Assembly: GCF_000876015.1 (NCBI RefSeq)
Contig: NZ_BBQM01000018.1
Coordinates: 124,001-188,000 of the forward strand
Length of the DNA stretch: 64,000 nucleotides
Direction: 5' to 3'
From: Cupriavidus basilensis
GTDB lineage: Bacteria > Pseudomonadota > Gammaproteobacteria > Burkholderiales > Burkholderiaceae
The position numbers were made by a program, and so were the translations under genes. Positions 10,745-20,091 of this stretch are shown in pieces (positions within the stretch are counted from its first letter, which is position 1; each line of letters opens with the position of its first letter). The notes below the pieces were generated by a model that saw only the letters and a list, made by a program, of their open reading frames with translations, ran no database searches and was not told the DNA's origin.

Positions 10745-11461
10745 ATGCCGAATCCGACCCTGAACCCGTCCAGCGAATCCACCGCGCCGGCGCTGCCCGC
10801 GCAACGCCGCCTGCATCCGCTCGTGGGCGCCGCGGCCGTGGCCATCGTGATCGCCAGCCTGACGGCGGTGGCCGCCATGACCGGCGTGCTGCCGCTCGGC
10901 AAGGCCGCGCCCGGTGCGCCGCAGTCGCTGACCGCGCAGATCGCCGCGGAAAATGCCGCGGCCAGCCAGCAGCCGCAGCAGCCCGTGCCGGGCAGCACCA
11001 CGCGGCCGCCCGAGGCCATGAATCCGGCGCCGGCGCAAGCTGTCGCCCCCGCTGCGCCGGCCGCGCAGGCCCAGCCGCCCCGGCGCGCCGACAACGGCGC
11101 GTATGCGCAGCGCCAGCCCGCGCCGCCCAGCACCAGCCTCGGCCGCGTAGTGGCCATCACGCCGGTCGAGACCGCCAAGCCGGCCACGGGCCTCGGCGCG
11201 GTGGGCGGCGCCGTGGTCGGCGGCCTGCTGGGCAACCAGATCGGCCGCGGCAACGGCCGCATCCTCGGCACCGTGGCCGGCGCCGTGGGTGGCGGCTTCG
11301 CCGGCAACCAGATCGAGAAGAGCGTGCGCAAGGACACCAGCTACCAGGTCCGCGTGCAGATGGACAACGGCACGCACCGCACCTTCACCTACCATGCCGA
11401 TCCCGGCGTGCAGGTCGGCGAGCGGGTCCGGCTGCAGGACGGCGGGCTGGCCCCCGCCTGA
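10745..11461 (+). CDS. Glycine-zipper 2TM domain membrane protein
   Basis: A 238-residue envelope protein of unknown function. It has one N-terminal membrane segment (about residues 22-44), an Ala/Pro/Gln-rich linker, a glycine-zipper hairpin (GAVVGGLLGNQIGRG then GAVGGGFAGNQIEK), and a C-terminal small beta domain with YQVRVQMDNGTHRTF and GERVRLQDGGL. This is the SlyB/17-kDa-antigen-like architecture, but the first segment looks like a membrane anchor and no lipobox Cys is present. ATG 10745 is chosen because AAGGAAAA precedes it; an ATG 48 bp upstream lacks such a site. The gene stands alone between two terminators. Confidence 0.82.
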   Translation: MPNPTLNPSSESTAPALPAQRRLHPLVGAAAVAIVIASLTAVAAMTGVLPLGKAAPGAPQSLTAQIAAENAAASQQPQQPVPGSTTRPPEAMNPAPAQAVAPAAPAAQAQPPRRADNGAYAQRQPAPPSTSLGRVVAITPVETAKPATGLGAVGGAVVGGLLGNQIGRGNGRILGTVAGAVGGGFAGNQIEKSVRKDTSYQVRVQMDNGTHRTFTYHADPGVQVGERVRLQDGGLAPA

Positions 11462-11484
11462 GACGGACACAGTGCCGGCGGCCA

Positions 11485-11516
11485 AAGAAAAACGGGCGCG
11501 CGCGCCCGTTTTTCTT
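11485..11516. terminator. Bidirectional terminator (32-bp perfect palindrome)
   Basis: The 16-base arm AAGAAAAACGGGCGCG is followed immediately by its exact reverse complement, giving a GC-rich stem with A-runs on one side and T-runs on the other. It can stop transcripts from the glycine-zipper gene and from the isc operon on the opposite strand. Confidence 0.85.
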
Positions 11517-11556
11517 GACCCTTTACCTGCTGCCAGCCTGCCTGCATCGCGGCCTA

Positions 11557-11716
11557 GAAGTCGTTTCAAGATGAAGCGAAGCGGTTCTGGCCAGGGCGAA
11601 GCAGGGAGCTCGGATCACGCAGCGCGCATGCGCCCTGCAAGGGCGCGGCCGCAGACAGTACAACCAGTAACTTGCCGTGCCGCGCAGCGACGCCAGGGTC
11701 TTTTTGAAACGACTTC
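11557..11716. mobile_element. MITE-like element with 13-bp terminal inverted repeats and CTA flanks
   Basis: GAAGTCGTTTCAA at 11557-11569 is exactly repeated in reverse complement at 11704-11716. The 160-bp unit is flanked on both sides by the trinucleotide CTA (11554-11556 and 11717-11719), as expected for a 3-bp target duplication. The interior holds a further hairpin (GCGCCCT with AGGGCGC, loop GCA, 11630-11646) and no open frame of note. The right-hand CTA is the TAG stop codon of iscX on the minus strand. Whether copies exist elsewhere in the genome cannot be seen here. Confidence 0.55.
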
Positions 11717-11911
11717 CTACGCCGCTTCCTCGATCCACGCGGCCTGGATCGCTTCCAGGATCTTCTCGCCCGAGCGGTCGGGCAGGTCGGCGAAGCCATC
11801 GAGCTCCATGACCCAGCGGTGCAGGTCGGTGAAACGGATCGCGGCGGGATCGACGTCGGGGTACTTGTCGTACAGCGCGGCGGCGATGTCGTAGGTGTCG
11901 GTCCACTTCAT
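11717..11911 (-). CDS. iscX: Fe-S cluster assembly protein IscX
   Basis: IscX is a small acidic protein that binds IscS and iron and modulates cluster assembly. The 64-residue product begins MKWTDTYDIAAALYDKYPDV and contains the family blocks DPAAIRFTDLHRWVMEL and the C-terminal KILEAIQAAWIEE. ATG 11911 is preceded by GGAGAG; longer frames upstream are not IscX-like. It is the last gene of the isc operon, 52 bp after fdx. Its TAG stop coincides with the flank of the MITE-like element, so the coding region looks intact. Confidence 0.94.
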   Translation of the reverse strand: MKWTDTYDIAAALYDKYPDVDPAAIRFTDLHRWVMELDGFADLPDRSGEKILEAIQAAWIEEAA

Positions 11912-11963
11912 GGGCTCTCTCTCCGGTCGGGTCGTGAAGGCGGCAGGGGCGCGCGGCGGGCGC

Positions 11964-12302
11964 TCAGTGCTCTTCCTTGGCATGGTTGATCGTGTACTTC
12001 GGGATCTGCACGGTGAGGTCGCCGTCGGCGACCAGCGCCTGGCACGAGAGCCGCGAATTGGGCTCGAGGCCCCAGGCCTTGTCGAGCAGGTCCTCTTCCT
12101 TTTCCTCCGCGTCCTCGAGCGAGTCGAAGCCCTCGCGCACGATCACGTGGCAGGTGGTGCAGGCGCACGACTTTTCGCAGGCGTGCTCGATCTCGATGCC
12201 GTTGTTGAGCAAGGCATCGCAGATGCTGGTGCCCGCCTCGGCTTCGAACACGGCGCCCTCCGGGCAGAGTTCGACGTGGGGCAATACGATGATCTGTGGC
12301 AT
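11964..12302 (-). CDS. fdx: ISC-type [2Fe-2S] ferredoxin
   Basis: The adrenodoxin-like ferredoxin that supplies electrons for Fe-S cluster assembly on IscU. It has 112 residues. The cluster ligands are in CEKSCACTTCHV (Cys at 42, 48 and 51 are the usual three, with an extra Cys at 46) and the fourth in RLSCQ (about 87). The acidic stretch EDAEEKEEDLLD and the C-terminal QIPKYTINHAKEEH are typical of the Isc ferredoxin. The ATG at 12302 lies 38 bp after the hscA stop. Confidence 0.96.
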   Translation of the reverse strand: MPQIIVLPHVELCPEGAVFEAEAGTSICDALLNNGIEIEHACEKSCACTTCHVIVREGFDSLEDAEEKEEDLLDKAWGLEPNSRLSCQALVADGDLTVQIPKYTINHAKEEH

Positions 12303-12340
12303 GGGTTGTCCTGGATATGGATACGGCGCGGCCTCGGGGA

Positions 12341-14206
<1,866 letters not shown>

Positions 14207-14315
14207 GATGAATCGTCTTTATTCGTGCGGTGGCGGACATCACCGCTTGCAGCGATGCGGCCCGCGCCGGGGCGCCATTGTGGCATGGCCGGGGCGAACC
14301 TGCCCGGCGGCCGGG

Positions 14316-14834
14316 CTAGTCTTCCAGGCGGTCGATCGCTTCGCTGGTATCGTGTTCGATCTTCTCGATAAACATCAATTGCCTGGCCGCGCCGCCGGCG
14401 GCGGCATCGTCGCCGGCATCGAGCAGCGCGCCGAGCGCCGCGTGGCGCTCGCGCTTCTCGCCGCGCAGCTCGCGCAGCAGCGCGTCGAGGCGCGCCACGT
14501 CCCGCCCGGCCACCGCTTCCTGCAGCGCCTCGCGCCATTCCATCTGCTGCATCAGGAACGCGGGCGCCATCGCGGTGTTGCTCTCGGCCTGGATGTCCAC
14601 GCCGCGCAGCGACAGCAGGTAGATCGCGCGCTTGAGCGGCTGGCGCAGCGTGCGGTAGGCCTCGTTGGCATGCGCGGCCCACTGCATGGCGACGCGGCGC
14701 TCGGCGTCGCCGGCGTTGGCGAAGCGGTCCGGGTGCGCCTGCGACTGCACGGTGCGGTAGGCGGTGTCCAGCGCGGCTTCATCCACCGTGTAGGTGGCCG
14801 GCAGGCCGAACAGCGCGAAATAGTCGTCTTTCAA
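14316..14834 (-). CDS. hscB: Fe-S assembly J-domain co-chaperone HscB
   Basis: HscB delivers IscU to HscA and stimulates its ATPase. The product begins KDDYFALFGLPATYTVD, carries the J-domain HPD tripeptide (SQAHPDRFA), and ends with the three-helix IscU-binding domain containing MQQMEWREAL. No ATG lies near the conserved N-terminus. I chose TTG 14834 (172 residues), with GTG 14837 as an almost equivalent start, both next to the purine-rich GGGGAAGG. An in-frame ATG at 14945 would add an unlikely 37-residue extension that crosses the upstream hairpin. A candidate terminator lies just upstream. Confidence 0.92.
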   Translation of the reverse strand: MKDDYFALFGLPATYTVDEAALDTAYRTVQSQAHPDRFANAGDAERRVAMQWAAHANEAYRTLRQPLKRAIYLLSLRGVDIQAESNTAMAPAFLMQQMEWREALQEAVAGRDVARLDALLRELRGEKRERHAALGALLDAGDDAAAGGAARQLMFIEKIEHDTSEAIDRLED

Positions 14835-14848
14835 CACCTTCCCCAAAC

Positions 14849-14871
14849 AAAAAAGAGCGGCTGCGCCGCCC
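14849..14871 (-). terminator. Candidate weak terminator between iscA and hscB
   Basis: Read on the minus strand, GCGGC and GCCGC pair around a 3-base loop and are followed by TC and six T residues. The 5-bp stem is short, so termination should be partial. It would lower hscB-hscA-fdx-iscX expression relative to iscRSUA. It sits 15 bases before the hscB start. Confidence 0.45.
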
Positions 14872-15191
14872 CAGGCTGCTGACGAGGTCAGCTTGCCGTT
14901 CGTGGTCTTCCCGGCCCTGTCCCGCGTCGCGGAAAACGGCGGCAAAGGCAGACGCGGGCAAACCCCTCGGCGGGACTGCCCGCCTGGCCGGCGGCTCGCC
15001 GCGGTCGCGCGTCAGGCAATCCGGCGGGACGCCGATCCGTGCCGCGCGTTCGGGCGCGGTCCGCGGCCGCATCGCCAGGGCAGGTCATGGCGCATGCGCC
15101 ATGACCGCAATCGAACCCGGCCACCCGCGGTGCTCGCCGTCCCGATGGGAACCAGCGGCGCCGCGCGCCACGCCTGCCGCCCGGCGGGCGC
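14872..15191. other. Long iscA-hscB intergenic region with a 24-bp perfect palindrome
   Basis: This gap is unusually large for an operon whose other gaps are mostly 25-65 bp. It holds a loopless palindrome at 15083-15106 (GGTCATGGCGCA followed by its exact reverse complement). I see no convincing gene in either strand and no clear promoter hexamers. The palindrome could be a regulator site or a cruciform-forming element. Confidence 0.6.
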
Positions 15192-15512
15192 TCAGACGCG
15201 GAACGACTCTCCGCAGCCGCACTCGTCCTTGACGTTGGGGTTGTTGAAGCGGAACCCCTCGTTCAGGCCTTCGCGCGCGAAGTCGAGCTCGGTGCCGTCG
15301 ATGTACGGCAGGCTCTTGGGATCGACGATCACCTTGATGCCGTGCGACTCGAACACGCTGTCCTCCGGCTGCAGGTCGTCGACGTATTCCAGCTTGTAGG
15401 CCAGGCCCGAGCAGCCGGTGGTCTTGACCCCCAGGCGCAGGCCAACGCCCTTGCCGCGGCGGTCCAGGTAGCGCGCCACGTGCTTGGCGGCCTTCTCGGT
15501 AAGCGTGATCAT
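15192..15512 (-). CDS. iscA: Fe-S cluster carrier IscA
   Basis: An A-type carrier that receives clusters from IscU and hands them to apoproteins. The 106-residue product contains the three conserved cysteines: one in TTGCSGLAYKLEY (about residue 34) and two in the C-terminal CGCGESF. It follows iscU by 25 bp on the minus strand. ErpA is a close paralogue, but position inside isc supports IscA. Confidence 0.96.
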   Translation of the reverse strand: MITLTEKAAKHVARYLDRRGKGVGLRLGVKTTGCSGLAYKLEYVDDLQPEDSVFESHGIKVIVDPKSLPYIDGTELDFAREGLNEGFRFNNPNVKDECGCGESFRV

Positions 15513-15537
15513 CGCTGCTTCATCCCTTGCGTTGAAC

Positions 15538-15942
15538 TCAGGCGGCCTTCTGCTCGGCTGCGCCCACGTGCTTCTTCTTGTAGTCCTCGACCGCGGCCTT
15601 GATGGCGTCCTCGGCCAGGATCGAGCAGTGGATCTTCACCGGCGGCAGCGCCAGTTCCTCGGCGATGTGCGTGTTCTTGATCTCCAGCGCCTGGTCCACG
15701 GTCTTGCCCTTGACCCATTCGGTCACCAGCGACGACGAGGCGATGGCCGAGCCGCAGCCGTAGGTCTTGAACTTGGCGTCTTCGATCACGCCGGCCTCGT
15801 TGACCTTGATCTGCAGCTTCATCACGTCGCCGCAAGCCGGCGCGCCGACCATGCCGGTGCCCACAGCGTCGTCGTTCTTGTCGAACGAACCCACGTTGCG
15901 GGGGTTTTCATAGTGGTCGAGAACCTTGTTGCTGTATGACAT
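15538..15942 (-). CDS. iscU: Fe-S cluster scaffold IscU
   Basis: The scaffold on which [2Fe-2S] and [4Fe-4S] clusters are built from IscS sulfur. The 134-residue protein has the three cluster cysteines in PACGDVMKL, TYGCGSAIASSS and KIHCSIL, the conserved Asp of GAPACGD, and the HscA-recognition motif LPPVK directly before the third Cys. The N-terminus SYSNKVLDHYENPRNVG is characteristic. It lies 49 bp after iscS. Confidence 0.98.
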   Translation of the reverse strand: MSYSNKVLDHYENPRNVGSFDKNDDAVGTGMVGAPACGDVMKLQIKVNEAGVIEDAKFKTYGCGSAIASSSLVTEWVKGKTVDQALEIKNTHIAEELALPPVKIHCSILAEDAIKAAVEDYKKKHVGAAEQKAA

Positions 15943-15991
15943 TTTGGCTACCTCTTGCGTATTTATGGGGTCTTGCTGGGGGCCTCGGCGC

Positions 15992-17209
15992 TCAGTGCGC
16001 GGCCCACTGGATGGAATTCAGGTCCACGCCGTCCTTGAACATCTCCCACAGCGGCGACAGGTCGCGCAGCTTGGCGATCTTGCTCTTGAGCAGCTCGACG
16101 GTGTAGTCGACTTCCGCCTCGGTGGTGAAGCGGCCCACCGTGAAGCGGATCGAGCTGTGCGCCAGCTCGTCGTTGCGGCCCAGCGCGCGCAGCACGTAGG
16201 ACGGCTCCAGCGAAGCCGAGGTGCAGGCCGAGCCCGACGACACGGCCACGTCCTTGATGGCCATGATCAGCGACTCGCCTTCGACGAAGTTGAAGCTGAC
16301 GTTCAGGTTGTGGGGCACGCGGCGCTCCATGTCGCCGTTCAGGTAGACCTCTTCCATGCCCGACAGGCCGCGCCACAGGCGGTCGCGCAGCATGCGGATG
16401 CGCTCGTTCTCGGTGGCCATTTCCTCGCGGGCGATGCGGAAGGCCTCACCCATGCCGACGATCTGGTGCGTGGCCAGCGTGCCCGAGCGCATGCCGCGCT
16501 CGTGGCCGCCGCCGTGCATCTGCGCCTCGATGCGCACGCGCGGCTTGCGGCGCACGTACAGCGCGCCGATGCCCTTGGGGCCGTAGGTCTTGTGGGCCGA
16601 GAACGACATCAGGTCGCACTTGAGCGTGTTCAGGTCGATGGCGACCTTGCCGGTGGCCTGGGCCGCGTCGCAATGGAAGATGATGCCCTTGGCGCGGCAG
16701 ATCTCGCCGATCTGCTCGACGTCCTGGATCACGCCGATCTCGTTGTTGACCAGCATCACCGAGACCAGGATAGTGTCCGGACGGAGTGCCGCCTTGAACA
16801 CGTCGATATCGACCAGGCCGTTGTCCTGCACGTCGAGGTAGGTCACCTCGAAGCCCTGGCGTTCCAGCTCGCGGGTGGTGTCGAGCACGGCCTTGTGCTC
16901 GGTCTTGACCGTGATGATGTGCTTGCCCTTGCCCGAGTAGAAATGCGCCGCGCCCTTGATGGCGAGGTTGTTCGACTCGGTCGCGCCCGAGGTCCAGACG
17001 ATCTCGCGCGGATCGGCGCCCACCAGCGCGGCCACCTGCTCGCGCGCCTCTTCCACCGCGCGCTCGGCGTCCCAGCCGTAGGCGTGGCTGCGCGACGCCG
17101 GATTGCCGAACTGCTCGCGCAGGTACGGGATCATCTTGTCGGCAACGCGCGGGTCCACCGGGGTGGTGGCCGAGTAATCCATGTAGATGGGGAAATGTGG
17201 GGTGCTCAT
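15992..17209 (-). CDS. iscS: Cysteine desulfurase IscS
   Basis: A PLP enzyme that converts cysteine to alanine and passes the persulfide sulfur to IscU and to tRNA thiolation. The product of 405 residues starts STPHFPIYMDYSATTPVD after Met. The PLP lysine lies in SFSAHKTYGPKG and the mobile catalytic Cys in GSACTSASLEPS. Length matches group I NifS-like enzymes. ATG 17209 gives the standard N-terminus; an upstream frame adds ten residues without conservation. It follows iscR by 64 bp. Confidence 0.98.
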   Translation of the reverse strand: MSTPHFPIYMDYSATTPVDPRVADKMIPYLREQFGNPASRSHAYGWDAERAVEEAREQVAALVGADPREIVWTSGATESNNLAIKGAAHFYSGKGKHIITVKTEHKAVLDTTRELERQGFEVTYLDVQDNGLVDIDVFKAALRPDTILVSVMLVNNEIGVIQDVEQIGEICRAKGIIFHCDAAQATGKVAIDLNTLKCDLMSFSAHKTYGPKGIGALYVRRKPRVRIEAQMHGGGHERGMRSGTLATHQIVGMGEAFRIAREEMATENERIRMLRDRLWRGLSGMEEVYLNGDMERRVPHNLNVSFNFVEGESLIMAIKDVAVSSGSACTSASLEPSYVLRALGRNDELAHSSIRFTVGRFTTEAEVDYTVELLKSKIAKLRDLSPLWEMFKDGVDLNSIQWAAH

Positions 17210-17273
17210 CGTTATGACTGCCTTTGTTTGGGACCGCAATGCTTGAAGTTGATCTGTCCGGCCGGGTGCTCGC

Positions 17274-17825
17274 TTATGACTGGGCCAGGCTGAAGACCGA
17301 ATTCACCACCCGCGGGCGCGCGGGCTTTTCCTTTTCGGGGACCGCGCGCGGCGTGGCCACGGCGTGCGCGGCGGCATCCTCGCGCATGTCGTGCAGCACC
17401 GTCGGGCACTTGGCGCGCTGCTGGTCGACCAGGTTCTTCAGGGAAACGGAGTCGAGGTACTCGACCATCTTCTGGTTCAGCGTGGCCCACAGCTCGTGGG
17501 TCATGCAGCGTCCGTTTCCTTCATCTCCGTTACAATTGCCCTTGCCGCCGCATTGCGTGGCGTCCAGCGGCTCATCGACGGCGATGATGATGTCGGCAAC
17601 CGTGACGTCCTCGGCCTTGCGCGCGAGGCTGTAGCCGCCGCCCGGGCCGCGCACGCTCTCCACGATCTCGTGGCGGCGCAGCTTGCCGAACAGCTGTTCC
17701 AGGTAGGACAGGGAGATTTTCTGGCGCTGGCTGATACCGGCCAGCGTAACGGGACCCTGATCCTGGCGCATGGCCAGGTCGATCATGGCGGTTACCGCGA
17801 AGCGGCCTTTGGTAGTCAGTCTCAT
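17274..17825 (-). CDS. iscR: Fe-S cluster-dependent regulator IscR
   Basis: An Rrf2-family repressor of its own operon that senses [2Fe-2S] supply. The N-terminal winged helix starts MRLTTKGRFAVTAMIDLA. The cluster ligands are Cys92, Cys98, Cys107 and the nearby His110; compared with Escherichia coli (Cys92, 98, 104, His107) there is a three-residue insertion before the third Cys. The protein has 183 residues with an Ala/Pro-rich tail. ATG 17825 is the family start. Two IscR type-1-like sites overlap its promoter just upstream, supporting autoregulation. Confidence 0.96.
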   Translation of the reverse strand: MRLTTKGRFAVTAMIDLAMRQDQGPVTLAGISQRQKISLSYLEQLFGKLRRHEIVESVRGPGGGYSLARKAEDVTVADIIIAVDEPLDATQCGGKGNCNGDEGNGRCMTHELWATLNQKMVEYLDSVSLKNLVDQQRAKCPTVLHDMREDAAAHAVATPRAVPEKEKPARPRVVNSVFSLAQS

Positions 17826-17836
17826 GATGCCGGGGA

Positions 17837-17861
17837 ATACTTGATCATTTTGGTCGAGTAT
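17837..17861 (-). promoter_or_regulatory. Candidate second IscR type-1 site (proximal)
   Basis: On the minus strand this 25-bp element begins ATACTCGACC and ends GATCAAGTAT, matching the type-1 consensus with about three mismatches in the inner half-sites. It overlaps and follows the -10 box. Two tandem sites at this promoter is the arrangement known from Escherichia coli iscR. Confidence 0.55.
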
Positions 17862-17885
17862 AAAGATCCCGACTAATTCAGTCAA
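17857..17885 (-). promoter_or_regulatory. isc operon promoter (TTGACT, 17 bp, TATACT)
   Basis: On the minus strand TTGACT (17880-17885) and TATACT (17857-17862) are separated by exactly 17 bp. Transcription should start near 17850, about 25 bases before the iscR ATG. It is one of the best sigma-70-type promoters in the window. Confidence 0.88.
17871..17883 (-). promoter_or_regulatory. IscR type-1 operator core overlapping the -35 box
   Basis: The minus strand reads GACTGAATTAGTC, an exact match to the type-1 core GACTrwwwyAGTC bound by [2Fe-2S]-IscR. It overlaps the TTGACT -35 hexamer, so bound IscR would block RNA polymerase. Confidence 0.82.
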
Positions 17886-17915
17886 GTACCCCTACTGCAT
17901 TGCATCAACGCCGCC

Positions 17916-20012
17916 TCAGGCGCGCTCCTCGCCGGCCGGCACGGCCTGCCCGGCCGTGCGCGGCGGGACGATCAGCGACCACGGGTGCTTCAGGATGCGC
18001 CGCCGCACGGCCGACACCACCGCGCGCCGGTCGACGCGCCGCAGGCTGCGTGACCGCAACGCCATGTTGAACGCCAGCGCGAAGCTCACCGCCACGTTCA
18101 GCAGCCCCATCAGCGCGATCCCCGCCACCGCCAGCCATAGCGCCGGCATGCGCAGCGCGTCGAAGCCCAGCACGCCGATCGCCGCGCCCACCGCGCCGGT
18201 CGACAGCGTGACGTGGCGCACCTCCATGTGCGGCCCGAAGAAGCTCAGGATCTCCGGCCCCAGCCCGAGCAGCAGGCCCAGCGACACGTTGGCCGCGATG
18301 CCGGACATGTTGCGCTTGCAGAAATCCGCCAGGCGCATGGCGCCGGCCGCGCCCAGCACGTAGCGCAGGCGGCGGTTGTAGGCCATCACGTCGTGCACCT
18401 TGTGCAGCGCGAACCAGTTGTCGGCCCAGCCCGCCACCAGGCTCGACAGCCACAGCAGCACGCCGGTGAAGATCGCGTACAGCGGCGTGGGGCCGAGGAT
18501 GGAGAACGATCCGATGGTGTCGATGGCCTTGGCCGGCGTGATCAGGTTGGCGCCGAGGACGCGGTTGGCCAGCCACTGGATGCCGAGCGCCACCGGGAAC
18601 ACCAGGGCCAGGTTGCCGAAGATGGCGGCGGCGTTGGAGCGGATCATGGCGATGGTGTCGTCGACGAACGCCTCGCGCCCTTCCGGCTTGCCCGCCGCGT
18701 CGAGCCGGTGCGCCAGCGCCGGGCCGGTCATGGCGGGCTGCTTGGTGGCCAGCGTGAAATGCGCGAAGTGGATCACCAGGAAGCTGCCGGCATAGTTGAA
18801 CGAGGCCAGCAGGCCCTCGGCGAACTTGTCCAGGTGCAGCCCGTAGATCAGGAACTTGAGATAGACCGTGGCCGCCGTGATCAGGCCGCCGCCGGCCGCC
18901 GCGCGCATCAGCTCGCGGTATTCGCGGCGGTCGCGCGTGATGTAGTGCTCGCCGCTCTCGGCCGAGCGCTCGACCACCTTGCGCGCGAGTTGCGAGAACG
19001 ACGAGCCGGCCAGGTGGGCGATGCTGCGGCGCGCCTGCGTGGAGCGGATCAGCGCGGCGATCAGGTGCGCGTGGCGGCCCGGACGCTGCGGCTCGACCCA
19101 GGTCGCCAGCAGCAGCTCGATGCGCGCCAGCCGCACCTTCATGCGCTCGATCTGGAACACCACCTCCACCGAGACGCCGTTCTCCTCCAGGTCGTCGTAG
19201 ACGCGCTGCGCCGCCTGGTGGCAGCCGTCGAGCAGCGCGCGGAAATAGTTCAGGCGGTGCGCGAAGGCCTCGCCGCCGGCCGCGTCGTCCTCGCACAAGG
19301 CCTCGATGGCGCTGTCGAGGCGGAAAAACGGCGTGTCCTGCACGCGCCCCTTGAGGCGCGAGCGGATCGACTGGCTCAGGCCGGTGGCGCGCACCTGGCT
19401 GACCAGCACCTGGATGCTGGTGGCGAGCGTGCGGTCGAAGCGGTCCCATTCGGGCGGCGCGGCGCCGGCGGCCTCGCCCGCCGACTCCTCGCCCGCGCGC
19501 AGCATGGCCGCCAGCCGTTCGAGCAGGTCGGCGTCGAGCGACTCGACCCAGTCGGCATCGTTGTCGTCGATGAACAGCAGCGCGAACAGGCCGGCGAGGT
19601 CGCCGCGGTTGGGCGGCGGCGGCAGGACACGCGCCTGCAGGCGGTCCAGCATCTCGCCCCAGAAGCCCGGATGGGAGGCCACGCCGGTGTCGCACAGCAA
19701 GGCGGTCGGGTCGTTGTCGCGCACCAGCGAGCGCACCGTGCGCGCCACGCGCGCGGCCATCTCCGGATTGCGCCCCAGCACCTGCAGCAGGTAGCGCAGC
19801 CGCACGTGCTCGCGCCGGCTCTTGCGGCTGTTGTCGGCCACCACGCCCTCGGCGCCGGGCAGGCCGTCGCGCCGGATCCAGTAGCCCAGCTCGATCAGCC
19901 AGCCGTTGCGGTCCGCCAGCGGCGCCTCCGGATCCGCGGCGGCCAGGATCGCGTCGAGTTGCAGGCTGGCATTGCGCGACTCGCGCCATTTGCGGAACAG
20001 GGAACGGAACAT
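17916..20012 (-). CDS. Large protein of the Gcr-like 'site-specific recombinase' family, membrane-associated
   Basis: A 698-residue protein resembling a family (COG4389, Gcr of Neisseria) named site-specific recombinase. The first half is Arg/Leu-rich and soluble. The second half has about five or six hydrophobic segments, for example SFLVIHFAHFTLA, NLALVFPVALGIQWLA, AIFTGVLLWLSSLVAGWA and a C-terminal LWLAVAGIALMGLLNVAVSF. I cannot find the catalytic pattern of tyrosine or serine recombinases, so the family name should be treated with caution; an inner-membrane role fits the sequence better. ATG 20012 is chosen because GAGGTG precedes it. It is downstream of the phosphatase gene on the same strand. 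Confidence 0.72.
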   Translation of the reverse strand: MFRSLFRKWRESRNASLQLDAILAAADPEAPLADRNGWLIELGYWIRRDGLPGAEGVVADNSRKSRREHVRLRYLLQVLGRNPEMAARVARTVRSLVRDNDPTALLCDTGVASHPGFWGEMLDRLQARVLPPPPNRGDLAGLFALLFIDDNDADWVESLDADLLERLAAMLRAGEESAGEAAGAAPPEWDRFDRTLATSIQVLVSQVRATGLSQSIRSRLKGRVQDTPFFRLDSAIEALCEDDAAGGEAFAHRLNYFRALLDGCHQAAQRVYDDLEENGVSVEVVFQIERMKVRLARIELLLATWVEPQRPGRHAHLIAALIRSTQARRSIAHLAGSSFSQLARKVVERSAESGEHYITRDRREYRELMRAAAGGGLITAATVYLKFLIYGLHLDKFAEGLLASFNYAGSFLVIHFAHFTLATKQPAMTGPALAHRLDAAGKPEGREAFVDDTIAMIRSNAAAIFGNLALVFPVALGIQWLANRVLGANLITPAKAIDTIGSFSILGPTPLYAIFTGVLLWLSSLVAGWADNWFALHKVHDVMAYNRRLRYVLGAAGAMRLADFCKRNMSGIAANVSLGLLLGLGPEILSFFGPHMEVRHVTLSTGAVGAAIGVLGFDALRMPALWLAVAGIALMGLLNVAVSFALAFNMALRSRSLRRVDRRAVVSAVRRRILKHPWSLIVPPRTAGQAVPAGEERA

Positions 20013-20091
20013 GGCACCTCGTGAAAATGGGAAAAACGGCCGGCGCACTTGCCGGGCAATTCGTGCATGCCACGCAAGCCGCGCGCGCGCC

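Noticed and set aside
14316..14945. HscB start at ATG 14945
   Set aside because: It would add 37 residues without conservation and include the upstream hairpin; HscB proteins begin at the DDYFALFGLP segment.
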